DNA from: Spisula solida
Taxonomy: Eukaryota > Mollusca > Bivalvia > Venerida > Mactridae
Assembly (NCBI GenBank): GCA_947247005.1
Contig: OX365952.1
Span: 43,318,722 to 43,382,721, forward strand
Length of the DNA stretch: 64,000 nucleotides
Direction: 5' to 3'
The notes below the pieces were generated by a model, which saw nothing but the letters and a program-made list of their open reading frames with translations, did no database searches and was not told where the DNA came from. Of this stretch, positions 1 to 15,200 are shown in pieces (position 1 is the stretch's first letter; each line of letters opens with the position of its first letter). The position numbers and the translations under genes are program-made.

Positions 1-275
1 AATATTCAGAAACTGGCTGAATATTCGAATCAAAAGTTTGTATTCAAATTTTTGAATTTTATTATCTATCAAGAAGGGGGAAATAAAAATGGTTGTCAGT
101 TCAGGAGATTATGGAAGAGAACAAATAAATAAGATTTGGAACGAGTATCGAATATAAATTTCTAATAGTAGACGAATACAGATTTTTGGTATTCTCTAGT
201 TTTAATCAACACAACAGACTTGGTTAAAATATGTTTAACTTGCAAGATTGTGTAAGATATGAATACTGTACTCAC

Positions 276-3200
276 CACAAAGGAAAGAATGAGTTGAGAA
301 AGTTCAGGATTACGATTGACCACCTTACACCGTACAACCTGGCCTATATAGAACACTTTATCTGGATACTGTATTAACTCTGTACTCAACATTCTCTTGG
401 GTACAAGTCCCTGTAATATACAATTACAGTACAAAACAAGTAAAAATAACTGAAATGCTGGTTTCCCAATGTCAGGATAATATGACTGGGTACCAGTAGT
501 CTCTATATGACTAAAAAGTCAAATATGGTGAAGTACACAGTGAACTTGACCTTTGACCTACTGACCTCAAAATCATAAGGGGTCATCTACCGTTGATGAC
601 CAACCTCCATGTGAAGATCCTAGGGCAAAGCGCTCTTGAAATATTGAACAAACACCATTTGGTCTATCGACTGACCAACAGACATGTGCAAAGCAATATA
701 CCCCCTCATTATAGATTGGGGGCATAACAATAATAACACCAGAAACATTCTACCTTCAAATTAACCCTTAGAAACCTAAAATTTGCAATAAGGCGCATTT
801 GGACCCTAAGCATTCTAACAGAAGAATATTTTTTTCTTTGAATTATTAGTGCTTATAACAAAAAATTTAAATGTCCAGTACAAAAATAATCAAGGATCCT
901 TCAGAGGCATAATGCTGAATCCTGAAAATAAGAATCTACATCACTGTTTCAAGCAATGTTCTATTGTTAATATTTAAAATGAACATAGTGCATAGCTTAA
1001 TCAATACTTTGAAGTGTTCCCAGGCATTAAAGCCTGAGCTCTGAAAATTATCAAACTGACCCTCGAAAAACGGCCTCTAGAGAAATCCCCTAGTTTAATA
1101 ATGCTGATTATTCTTTTAAAATAATTGTGTTTATTTATTTACCATTTTCCCTACTTCCGTTTTGAGTGCAGGTTTTTTCACGGGTGTGTTAATTACACGG
1201 TCAACGGTGTCGGGGTAAAATGTTCTCTTTTGTTTTTAGGCCTGCTAGAAGTGTCTGCTAGATCTCAAAATTAAGAACAACAAACTGATACAAATACATA
1301 CCCTAATTCTATCATAGAAGCGGACAACAACACCATTATCCAGGATTTCACCAATGTAGCCCTCCAATATCTCTCCATCTTCTATCATGTAATGATCATT
1401 TACTATTTTATATTTACTATTCACAAGAGACTTTTTATGTGTTAGATCCACCTTAGAACTGTCTTTATATACATCTAGAACCTGAAACACATGTCCAAGA
1501 TTTAAGTCTTGTTTTAATCAATACGAACTAAGGCATTGCCTATAATGGGCGATTATTTCATCCAAAGATAATTAATTCTTAAAGTGATTAATGATTGTGT
1601 TCGGTAAATGGAGAAAAAAAAAACTTTTTCATTTTGCTAAAACTGAAGCAAATTTGATGAATTGATGTCCCCTGCCTTAAAAATTGACCAATAATAGACC
1701 TTGACAGGCATCATCACAGAATGGTTGTTCGTACCAGCTCATTTTTTTATCAAACAAAACATTATTGTTCTCTATAAACTGGCAGGCAAACAAAATCTTA
1801 AAACAACAATTTTGTTTTTAAAATGTACAGCCAAACCTGTTTTTAAAGACCATCCAATGGAACATCAAAACATGGGCTTTGTTGACAGGTGGTCTCTCTT
1901 GACAGGTTTAATATCATCGCAGGTACTTTCATAAACAAGTTTGACTGAATATTGTAAATAGAGCAGTTTCATTTTCTCCCTTTGAGCTATACAAAAAGCA
2001 TCTTACCCGACATCTAAGCTTATCATCGACCTTGAACATTTTCTCTGGATGCTTGATTGTGACATCCGCCAGGTGCATATTGTGAATAAAGCCCCTTATC
2101 CCCTTCTGTAGCTCCACTGAGAGACCTTTAGGGGTCATTCTCTTTATAACGCACTAGAAAATACCAAACAATGAGTCATTATATACCCGTTATATCACAC
2201 ATAAATGAAGCATGGAGAATCGTTAAACAATATTTTAAGTGATGAGGGCAAGATTTAATACTAGCACTTTTAAAACAAATGTTTTTGATCAACAGCAACA
2301 ATTATTTTGATCATTTTATAACTTTTTCAAACTAACTTCATAAATTTTTACAAAATGATTTCCACAATAGTAACACCAGCAAGCAGGCATGAGAACAAGC
2401 AGACATTCTGCTGGAAACCCTGGTATTAAACAAACATAGCCAGGCCAAGACGTAATCTTTTAATGAGATGTCATGTAAACATAGGCTGTAGACCTTTACT
2501 CCATAGAAAGGTCAAATTGCACCTGTATCTCCCATATCCATCAATAATCCAATACTATAGTAGTAAGTAGTAGTAAGCATTGAGGGCAGACAATTCAATA
2601 ACAGGAATTGACTTACCCAGACACCTTATCAAGGGAGGTAATGCATGATATATGTCTCAAAAAGCTACACATGGGGTTACTATGTTTTTATGAAATCTTA
2701 ATATTGTAGATCCCATCACCACTATTTGCATTTCACAAAGAATAATTAAGAATTTAAATTTGAACGTAATTTTGATATTTCCATAAGTGCTTTGATAAAA
2801 CAGTATCCTGATGTATAAACATTCTGTCTTTTACAAGAACAGTTGTGGACATATGGAGTGTAGTATTAATGTTGACCCTATTATCATTTTAATTTTATAC
2901 TTCAATATTATTCAATTAGTTGAAACAATACAAACTCCAGGTGCTTTTCAACATGAATCAACATTTCAACAAATAGTTAAATCATTTAACTCCATACCTC
3001 GACTAGTTCTCCAGGCTGGATGTCTCCGATACGTAAATGTTTCTCCTCCAATATACTTCTACAAACAATATTGTATAACATTGAAAACACCAGTCTAATC
3101 AATACATGTTTACTGTATAACATTAAGGGTTAGGTTTAACCCTTTCACTGCCATACAGATGGGTATACCTGGCCCCGATCTCCCGAAGCATCTCAAGTAG

Positions 3201-6200
3201 AAATCTCATCTCAACTTGAGATTTTGCTCAAACCAGAGTCGGAATTTACGATAAAATTGATGGTTCCAGCTCTTTAAATTTTACTGTAATAAACTAAGAA
3301 TAAGGTTTTTTTCTTTGTGTTGCGAATTTTGAGTCCAGCCTCCCATGGGTATTATCTTAAAGACACTTGGCAATATTTGAGATGAGATTTAACTCAGAGT
3401 GAGATGTTTTGAGAGATCTGGGCCAGTCCGCGTAAAGTTACGGCTATTTGTCGTAAGGACGGGACAAAAATTGCCTGATTGGGCAATAGAAACGACAGAT
3501 TAGTTTTTCAAACGTGGGCGTTTCTATTGCCTGATCAGACAATTTTCGCAGCAAAATTGATTGGGCAAGTACTTAGTGGAATCACCGCATTTCCCAATGG
3601 GGCAATTTCCTCCACCAATAATACAGAAACAGTGAGATTTGATTGAAAGCTTAAAACATATTGAGATCATCACTTGTGAAACAAGTAATTGAGAATTGCA
3701 AGCAATACAGAAGTCCCCTACCAGTTTGAAGCCATTTTAAATGTTTCTGTTGCCATAGCCACCACAATTTTTGTCAGAAACAAAATATTTTTAGACATGC
3801 ATAATCCCCTTATTGCCCCCTATCCACATACCAAGTTTCATAAACCTAGCTTGGAAACTGTTTGAGTTATGTCAGGATCCAGATTGTTTGACGGACAGAC
3901 TGACTGACTGACGGAGGGCAAACCTATAGTCCCCTCCGGTCAAAAACCGGTAGGGGACTAATAAATTATCCAGTTAACAATTGTTATGCAATAAAGAGTG
4001 TTAAGTTTAGTTATGATTAGAGCAGAATATATTAGTGTTTTTTGAAGTGGCTATATTTTCACAAGGGCCACAAACCTTATTTGTTTTCATTGACACAGTT
4101 AGTTTGACAAAATGATGCAAAAATGTGGTGATAATTATCAATAAGAGATTATGGAATTAAATAATTTCATGAACAACTTTACACTGGTCAATTGCAGACT
4201 GATTAAGAAACTCCAGGAAATGTCATCCAAGAGAGATAACTTACTTTTTTGTTGTAACGTACATGAATCCTTCCATCAATGAGTGTCCTAATATTCTACA
4301 CCTGTAAGATAGAATAACGCAAGAATGATAACTGTAGCTCAAATGTTTATAGAGGAGTTATAAGAATCACAATTACAATTTCTTCATTTCAAGTGGCAAA
4401 AAATGCTCACAAAATTCCAGCTCATTTAATTATCACATTAAACAGGTATAAGTTAATGAACAAATATAGAAATATTAACACAGGTGTTTAAAAGCTGTAT
4501 CAAGCACTACGCTGTATGAAGCAAAATGTGGATAGGGACAGACTTGTCAGACTGATTGCTCTACAACCACTATGTCAAACATACTTACCTTTGTGTTGAT
4601 CCTATTTTAAATTTAGAGCTGATTTTGTCTTTTTTTTCGTCACTAAGGCTGTGTTTCTAAAAAAGAAATTTAATAATTTTTTTCCAAATATTGTAAGCAT
4701 ATTTGAAAATGCAAAACAAAACTAATTTCATTTTTATTCTTATTTTTTATTTTTCATGTGGTTTTTTTTTCAAATGTTTTAAACTAACATGATTTAGAAA
4801 TGTTTTACAGCATAACTAGCAGTACTTCCTTTACCAGACTTGACATTCACTGAAAGCTATATTCAAGATGTCCTCGACTTTTCCCTGACTTTTGCTGTAT
4901 TTCCAGATTTCCCTGACCAATTCCAAAATTCCCAGACTTTTCCTTGACCTTGAAAAAACATAGTTTTCCCTGGCCTAGAAAAATCCCATTGTTTTCCACT
5001 GACTATGAAAAAACCTTAGTTTTCCCATGACTATGAAAAAACCATTGTTTTCCCATGACTTTTCCCTGACCTTAAAAAAACAGTTTTCCCCTGACTTTTC
5101 CCTGACCTGGAAAAAACATAGTTTTTCCGATTACTTTTCTCTGACCTTGAAGAACCACATAGTTTTCCCCTGACTTTTCTCTGACAAGGGAACTGTGTTA
5201 AGATTGTAGAGGAAATCAGTACATACCCCAGCAAATCCTGTGACACCAGATGTAAGCTGCATGTATACACCTTGTGTTTTATCAACACGTTTAACCACAG
5301 CCTCCTCGACAATGTCCCCGATCTTCAGTTCATCATTACCTATACCTATAGGTACACCAACATAGCTCACCAGGTGCGGTAGATGTGTCAATGTCACTGT
5401 CTTCACCAGTGGATGGATGTACAGTATCGTACAATTAATCTGTCAAGTAATTCAAGTAAGTGTAACCATGTGCAGTGTAACTTGTATAAAGTGACCACCC
5501 AACAGTCGCTTAACGGAATGGTCATTTAACGCAAATGTTTGAAACATAATTAGCAAATTTCCAAATAATTTAAGGCTGTCCCAATACTATTCATCTTTAA
5601 TTGATAAACATTTGTTTGTAAATAACTTTTATGATGATTCTATACTCGTTGTTCTCTTCAAAAATATCATAATTTATCATTTTAATAAACTTGCGCACAT
5701 ATTACACATTGACTAGCACTCGAAACTCCATTCCACTTAGTAAGTATCGAATACATTAAAACTATACTAAATGACCTTCTCAATAGTTCAAGTCGATTTT
5801 AACTGGATTAACAAAAAAAAGCACTTACATTTTTGCCAGTAGTGTATGATTCTGGACTGTCAGGAAGATGTGATTTATGTATTAAACCCTTCACTTTGTT
5901 AAACTCTACAAGAATACCTTCATCCCTTACAGCCTGAAAACAAACAACTTACATTTACCTGTACCTATCCTAACAGACAACACAACTAAGTAACAGCCTT
6001 TGTATACTAAAGTAGAAGTTTTAAAATAAAATATCACAGACTTTAACTGATGCAGGCTTAATCTATTATAATAAGCCAAAAAATTTTCTTGTTCTTAGAA
6101 TATAACCTACGTTGCGAGCCAATGAAAACGCTGCATTTTGTCGTTAAATGAAAATTTAATCATTAAAATTTTACTATTAACAGACGTGATGCATGTCTTG

Positions 6201-9200
6201 GCGTTATATTCCATCGGCCAATCAAAATGCTGGATGTTACATTCTAAGTAAGTAAGAACATATAAAGTAAATTTTTAATGACTAAAAAGGACTCGCTTCG
6301 CTCGTTCCGCCTTTTTTAATCATAACATAAATAAAAGTTAAGATGTACAACCTACAAAACTTGCAAATGCATATGTTTCTTTCACAGATACACATTGAAT
6401 ACACAAGCATGTACAGGGTGTTAAAAAAGTTTGTTCTCAAAATTTAAATTAATTCTAAATTTTAGCTTAGCTACTAATGCAGTGTACAATTTTATTTTCT
6501 TACTCTAATAGCTTCAGTTAATGTACGAAAAATTACAAGAATGATAAAACCCTTTGGAATTTAACCTATATTTTACATTCTTCTGACATCAGAAAATTAA
6601 AGTATTGAAACTTAAAATTTGAAATCTGTACCTTGTTTTGATGGTTATAAAGAATCTATCAATTCTCGATGTCAATTGATATAAACTTATATTAAACGAG
6701 CCTCTGGCGAGCTTAATAATATTTACTGAGCAAGTTTAAAAGAAGTATCAATTCACAACGAGAGTTAGATTATTGTTATCATAGGACACTTATAACACGA
6801 AAAAACACAATTTTCTGTTGAAACGACACAGAAAATAAAGTCATTTACGGCATGTAATGACGTCATTTAGGAGATAAAGTGACGACATTTGAACGTATAG
6901 TATAAGAATATGTGTACACGTTATACTAACACAGATACAAGTAAAGTCATGTGATATAAATACCTTGAGAACTTTGGCTTGTACTTTCATACCAGGAACC
7001 AGGCTAGCAAATGTTACTTCATTAGTACTGGATGTCTGTAAAACATTAACATACCAACAACAATGGTATTATGGTGTAAATGTGTAAAGTCATTATTTAC
7101 TGTTAACAGATTTGGCAATTAAAGGATTGTTGAAGCTCTGTACATTCCTCTTCTTGTTTCTAAAATTACACAAAGTTGCACTTGGTGCACTCAAGGAAAT
7201 TTGTGAACTTTCTATCAAATTAAAACTTTTAACAATTATTAAGTGTGGCACATGGAGCTGCAATACTAATAATGATTCAGTTACTGAACCCCTACAAACC
7301 ATATCCATTACCAATTTTCAGTTGTTAAAGAATTATAAAGAATTTAAATTAGAGCGTAACTTGATGATTTTGATTTTGCTTTGATAAAACAGTACTCAAG
7401 ATGACATTTTGAAAAAATTGTCTATTCATAGAATTTTTTTTTCATTAATTAGATCCATAAATCTATCAGGTTAATTATATGACAGCATGACATCAGACAA
7501 AGAAGACAAATGATCGTAGTTAAAGTACAGATAACATGGTGAGCATACCTCTACAGTGTTGAGTTTGACCGGATCTATGGTTACATGGATGACACGTGTT
7601 TGTCCACTGAGTACCGACATTCTATCTCCTTGCATATTGATCTTACACATCACGCTTTGACCAACCTTCAACAGTTCACCTACAAATAACATAAGCATTT
7701 ACAAGTAGAACACATAATGCAACAAAAGTACATTGATTTCACTACATTGTTGGTACTGGATTTTATATTCAAAATAACCAATATTTTATTTTAGGAATTA
7801 TTTACACTTCATCCAGAACCCACAGGTCAAAATATTGCTTTACGGAAATGTCTGCGATCAAGGGATCATGTAAAGGGTCCAATGAAAGCTCCTACATAAA
7901 TCAGAAAAAATCTGGTTGTGACATGTAGATGCATGCCAGTCTTCATACATGTGGAGCACCTCAGACTAAACATTGTGCCAGGGACATAGAAAATACAGGT
8001 CCCAGAAATTACTCTCCATAATATATGATTAATTGATTTTCATGACATTAGGTACAAGATTTTTGTAAGGGTTCCATTGGACTTGGAAGTAGGGGTTTGA
8101 GCCTTCAAATTTCCAAAAAGTCACATTTTGACCCTCAAGTTTTTGGTTAAGGTTTGAAGGGTCATCTTCTCTTAAAATGGACATTTTGCCTATAAAATTT
8201 AGTCAAAAGTATCAAAATGACACTTGTGAGTGCAGATTCAGAAGCTAGTGGAACCCCTGTATTTGACATACCAGGTATATATAAGTATTTCCCGTAGGAT
8301 TGATGGAGAAACAATTTAACAATCCATTAAAAAGTTGACATATTGACTCACCATTATTGTGAAGACGTATAAATCTATCGGCTTGTTTGTTCTTCAGAAA
8401 CACTTGAACGCCTTTGATACCAATATCAACAGTATAACCATGGTCCTCTTGACTACTTATATTACCATACATAATCTGTTAAGATAAATATCAATGTGTT
8501 GAAATTAATAAATCTTGTATTCTCAACGTTTTGGCATTATACTATGCCTTCATCAGGAAAAAAAATATATTTTTATTTTTCATACATAATCTATAAATAC
8601 AGCATTATACTATGTCTTCATCAGCAAAAAAAAAATATATTTTTATTTTTTATTTTTCATACATAATCTATAAATACATGTACATAATGTTACGTTAAAA
8701 CGCTCTAATTCATGCACTATCACATATTGCAATATTTGTCATGTACAGTAAAACCTGTCTGTAATGACCACCAATGTCCTATGGGAATAGCAACCAATAG
8801 TCTGTGTTGACAGGTGGTCACGTGTAGCAGGTAAAATATCAGGTAAAATGATTTTATGGGAGATAAAACTGGTGGTCTTTGCAGTTTTTGTAATAGTGGT
8901 CTCTGTAAACAGGTTTTGTGGTCTTTGGTTCTGGTAATATTAATCAGAATCCTGGTACTGGAGAAGGTCATGGCAACATTGACCATTGACAAACTGATCT
9001 CAAAGCATTATCTAGTGTCTGAACCTAATCTTACACAACACCATGGAACAGTCAGGGAAGTCATCCCAAAACTTCCTCAGCAGGGTAACATAGTTTGAAC
9101 TTTGGCACCTGGAAACTTAGATTTGGTATCATGAATGTCATGATATCCATGGATTTTTCCTTGCTTCTCTGATTTCCATGGAAATGTCCCAATCACAATT

Positions 9201-12200
9201 TGGGTACTCTGCATTTCTACATCATAGGAGATTTTTTTCAAAACCGAAGGTTTTGAAAAAAACATCTCCGAGACGTCTGAGTTTGGCTTTTTTCCTAAAT
9301 CAGCAGCCTATAAATGTCGTAGAGGCCGTACCAATTGTCTTCCCGGCAATCGTAACTACTCGGGTCTTTCCGTCATCGGCCGAAGTTTCGCCCCACTAAT
9401 AGCTGAAAAGGTATGGATTTCCGGTCTCATCGAAGATCCGCAGTGACGTACGAGAGTAGTTATGATTGGTACGAGGATTCAACCATTATTGTAATCTCAA
9501 ATAAGTTGAAAACTGACAATTCGTAGCTGAACTTCTATATTTTTTAGGTTTTCTGAACATCTGCAGATTTCAAATTACGCTATACAAAATAAATAAATAA
9601 TCCCGGGTCCGGAGCGATAGCCAGGTAACAGGGGAAGTAACTCAACATTCTACGTGATTGCATTCGTCTGAGACGCCGACCATCGATTACACGATGTAAG
9701 TACTTGTTAAGCAAGGAAAATCGTCTTTAATACTCGCAATTAGCATACTTATACAATAAATTCAACATCCGATGACGTATGTTGTTATTAAAGGTTTGGT
9801 AAGTACAACTTTCTACAAATTCCTGTCGTACCCGTTCCTATTCGTACCTACGACCGAAATTATTCGTCCAAGTTTCATTAGTTTGTACCAAAACAAAATG
9901 TAAAATGACTCTTTGACAATGTTCCGTCTGTATCATGTGTATTGTGCTTTGGATAGCAATGTTTATGAGATAATTGTAGTACTGTGTACAGGATTAAATT
10001 ACTGATAGGGGAGAAATGTATTTGGCCAGCTTGACCAGTTTTCAATTTTTCAACTGAGCCGCTACAGTGTATACTGTACGCGTCCAATACGTTTGACTAA
10101 TGCCTGGATAGCTCAGTTGGTAAAGTGTTCGCTCTGTTAGCATCTTGCCTATAGTCTAACCAACATGATGTGTGTATGCCTTCACAATAACATTGTTAAA
10201 ACCACAATTGTTTTGTGCATGGTTTTCAGAAGTGGAGGTTGGTGAGTCGGGCTTCGTCATCAGTGCCGATTTAGTTTGGTAGGAATTTCCCGTGCCCCGG
10301 CAGAGATTCAAACCAGGGACCTCTGGATAGGTACTAAGTTGAGAGCGCTTATCACTCGACAACTGTTCCACCAAAATGTCTGCCATGAAAAGTGAAATTT
10401 GAAGACTGCATCTGCAAAGTTATGGTCTACTTATTCCAATTCATATTCACCTTATCGACATTACCGGATAAACATGCGTACTTTCAAAATATATAGGAGC
10501 CATGACTAGAACCCCTTTCACAATTGTCGTAGGAATGTTTTCGTTGCACGAGGCTTATGGGTCTACATGGAAATGTACCAATTTGCGCCTGGAAAGGGTG
10601 CGACAGCTCAACGATGCATTTTTGGGAACTATCGTACGTCCGCCACACGACAGACAGACGTATGATGGTCATGCGATGGTCGCAGGTCATAACAATTGAC
10701 GCGCGAAAGCCTTAAGATGAACAGTTGTAGCACGTCCGTCGTACGAAAAAAGCATTGTCAAACTATTAGCTGGTTTAAAAAATAAGTTTCAGCAGCTGGG
10801 TATAATTAATCAAAACGTCCAACCAAACTCTTTATTTTCAAATAATAATAAATATTTGCAAATAGGAACTTGCTAAATGCTAGTATTAAACTGAAATACA
10901 TGTATGCATGATCAATTTAATTATAAAAATGCATTTTGTGGTCCGATGGTGTCAAACGCGACAAAATTTCTTAAGTTTGTTGTACGACGGACATAGGATA
11001 TTCCTCAAATTTACATCTAAGACTCGTCATACTCGTCGTATGACAATTGTGAAAAGGGTTTAACTTTGATTATAAAATGTTTGGAAAAATTTATTTGTTA
11101 CAAGCTTCATTTAAATGAGAGTTAAGAATTTCCCTGAAAAATATGCTAAAAGTGTCTGTCTGTAGGATGCCTGGAGCTAGTATAGGATTTAATCACTGAT
11201 AAGGAAGAGAACTTTGTAGTAATCCACTTAGCTCACTCAGTAGAGCATTGAACCTTCTTAATATATGGCAAATGGTTCCAGGTTTGAGCCCTGGTCCGGC
11301 TACATACTTTTTTAACCTTGTTTCATTATTAACGTTCCCGTAGATGATACCATGTACTATTCTGTATAAACTGTTATATATAGTCGGTTATGTTACTGAT
11401 GTACGCACGTGCGTAACATTAAATATAAATATAAGTCTAAAATTTTCACGAATTGTGAGGACCCCCAACCATAACCACCAACTTCAAGGCTTATGAGTCA
11501 ATTCAAGTCTGGCTATGCCCCTGTCGTAGTATTCGATATTACACATTTCTGATTATTTGGCTTATTATTCTGACTAATAAATTGAAACATACACCGGAAT
11601 GGTCATGTAGCGTTGTTGCTCATTTTGGCATACTAATTGGTTAAATTGGGTTGTTTAAATTGGGCCATTCAGCTTGGGCTGTTAAGCTTATTGGAGCTAG
11701 GTCATTCTTGGTGACACTCGACTAAGGCTTGTTGCTTCACGGTTGAAACTAAGTCATCCGGCCGGGGCTTTCGGTGTTTATTTATTATTGTATCTTTCCG
11801 CCGTTTTACATTTGAAACTAGGTCGTTCTGAGTGGGCATTCAGCCTTTTGATTGCTGAAACTGTTTCATTCAGATTTTTGACAGCTGGGATTTAGGCGGA
11901 TCATTTTTCTCGCTCGGCTGGGTGTTGGGCATTGTGCCTTGTATATTTTTATGATTTCGGTGCTCGACTGGTTAAGTAGAGTGTAGCCATCCCTGTCCGA
12001 CTTAATGTTATCTTTTTGCTCAGCATCCTAACTGCAAAAAAAACACATCCTAAGCAATACCAGTAAATTTTCTGGCTGCAGAAAACTATTCAACTTCAAT
12101 TCAACTTCAATATTTTATTTGATGTAAACATATAAAATGTTTATTGCCAATGCAATAATAATAATGTGGCATAATTTGATTTGTTCTTTCCCTGCATGCA

Positions 12201-15200
12201 TTAATTCTAATCGTGAAAGTACGGCCATCTCAGTTTGTCTACTAAATATTGCAATGCATAAAGCCGGGGTGATCAGAATTACATACATTTGAACAACCTC
12301 AGGTCTTTCAGCTCTTTGATTCCTGTTTACCCTTAAGTACATGACTGTAGTTAAAATGCATAGTTACATGTTTCTTTATGTAAACTGTACATACATAGAT
12401 ACATACAATCTACATTAATTTATTAATTAAGATGTATACATGATTCTTTATGTAAACTGTACATACATAGATACATACAATCTACATTAATTTATTAATT
12501 AAGAAAGAAAAAATCTCCGTTAAAGGCCATGCCTTAGTTCATATTATAAAACAATAGTAATCATATATTGGTCACAAGCAACCTGTACTGGCACATACCA
12601 AGTTTCAGGAACCGTGGCCGGACTGTTGCAACGCAATGCTATTTTACTTAGTTAAACCGAAACCGTAATTTATTCACATGTATATCATTTAAAACTTAAA
12701 TCTTTTTCCTGAATATACACCTGCTTCTTCGAAGAATATATCAAGAGATTAGAACATACCATTCCATGCCTGAGACTGGAAGCAGAGAGCTCTTCATTCA
12801 CATCTTGTGGATCTATAGTTAATGTTAACTTCTTATAGTCACTTCCTGGTTCATATTCTAACAGTTTACATGGAACCAGCATTCCAACATGGAACAATTC
12901 AGACAATGTACTCACACACTGAAACACAATACAAGATTTTCAAATAATCTTACATATTTTGTAAGGGTTGTTCCAAGACAAAATCGACTGGGAGCTAAAA
13001 GCGCTCCAATCCACAGAACTAGAATCCTTCTCACAACCCCCTCCCACCCACAGATTTTGAATTATTTAAGGCCATACCTCTTATGTATTTTTTCTATATA
13101 CAGTCTTAACCTTAATTTGTTCAGACTACTTGTCTGTTCAGATAGGTTGACTGGAAATATTACTTGCCTGAAACGAATTTACTACCCCCCCCCCCCAAAG
13201 GCAGCATTTTTGAAGCCATGCTCTACACCACTGTTTATATATGATGTAATAGAGGAACAGTTAAACATTTATTCTCTGAAAGAGAGCAACTTAAACAAAT
13301 CTGCCTTATTTTTCACCAATGCGCCTGAATCTTTCAATTGCCAGATCAGGCATGTTACTGTCAATTTTGACTTGCCCGAGGCTACATTTACTTGCCCCGG
13401 GCAAGTGGGTCAAATGGAAGACTTCTTTGATATATCTCCACTTTATCAACAGAAGCACAACAATTTTCATAAACATTACTTGATCTACTCATAAAAGTGC
13501 TGACTGTAACAACATTTAATTTCAATGGGACAAAATTTCGCGGTTTTGGTGATGCAATTTCAAGGGTATCGGATTTCATGACAAATGACAAGGTCAAAAT
13601 CACACAAATTATCAGAAATCATTCAAAAATCAAACAGATATAATAATTGTTTTATTACATGTTGATATATGCAAGAAAATTTCCCAAAAAACCCAGTCTT
13701 GTACCTGACTGAACTTGAAACCATTTATGGCAACCACTGAAAACTTGACATATTTATTGGTATTTATTTAAATTAAATCCCACATGAATATTAATGACTT
13801 TCCAGTATTAACCCAGGCCTGTTAAAAGTAAACAAGATCACGAAAGTCTACAAACTTTGTTTACTATGTATAATAACTATGTGTTCTGTAACTCACCTCA
13901 GCATTTTCATCCTGTGCTTCTGAAAACTTCTGTAAGGAATCGGTATAAGCATGTGATATCTGATTTATTGACACGGTGCCTGATAAGCCATTTGGTAATG
14001 TTATACTCAGTTTGTAGTCCTGTATCTGTTTAACACAGCCTAATATCAACTTGCCTGGATACAACTTCTGAAAACACAAATTTCATTCATGCCTTAAATA
14101 CCTACTTTATTGGAAACCAACCTAGATACAAACCTCCATACGATGACCACCATACAAGTCGTCCTAAAAAGGTGGCCTTATCATTGAGGTTGAAAACATG
14201 GCAAACTCTAAAACAGGTTTTTAAGAAGGCATGAAAACTACCCAAAACAAATGCTGATGCAATATATTACATATGCCTAAAGGAGTCTTTGACCTGGAAG
14301 TGAGACCGTGACCTTCAAGAGAGCCTTCCAAAACATGAGCTAAATGTACATAGTCTTGATCAACGATCTGCAGTGACTTCCAGCAAAATGTCAATATTAT
14401 GTTTAGGGTAGGCACAAACAATGGGTAGGTAAGGTTACCAGAGAGAACAGTGCCATTTTGTTTGGGCCAAACACTATCATACCATTGTCTTATATATTAT
14501 ATATAAGTAACACACGGATATCCCCCTCACTTGCATAACTTAAAAAGATTTATTACTTTCTCATATAAAACAAAATTGTCCGTTCAGTAACCAAAAAAAT
14601 GCTTACTTTTTTCGACAAATACTGTGGGTGAAAACTAGAGCCCTGACCCGACACCTCTCCCTCCATCTTATGTTTCTTTTGTTGTTGATGTTGTCCATCC
14701 CCTTTTTTATCATCTTTCTTGTTTCTTCTCTTCCGTTTCCTTGTAGTACCTGTGTCTGGTACATCGTCCTGCAGAAAAAAGACAAGACTGCGTTAGTATT
14801 AATTAACACACTTATGACCCAGAGGACCTTGTCCATAATTATTAGCTAAGTCAATCAGAAGGCCATAATTCTGTAAAAATGTTGGATAGTGCAGCTTAGT
14901 GCTAAATGGTGCTAACATGGTATTTATTATGGTAAACATTGAAGTATGCCAAGTTTAAAAGCAATGCCTTGATGGACTTTGAATATATTCGAGTTTCAAG
15001 AACTTGAAAGGTTTGGTCAATATTTTCAATGGAACAATCGAACGGACGGACAATCACAATACTATATACCTCCCGAAATTATAATGAAATCCAACCAGTA
15101 CTTTTAGAGAAGAAGTTTTTTCAGAAAATTGTACAATACAAGTAAATATTGGATTGTATCATTATCAACGCACATACCTGAAATAATTTTTTCTCTTTTG

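Noticed and set aside
12889..13494. 201-codon plus-strand open frame
   Set aside because: It overlaps PDCD11 exon 4 and intron 3 in antisense, has low-complexity poly-C, and shows no domain; taken as chance.
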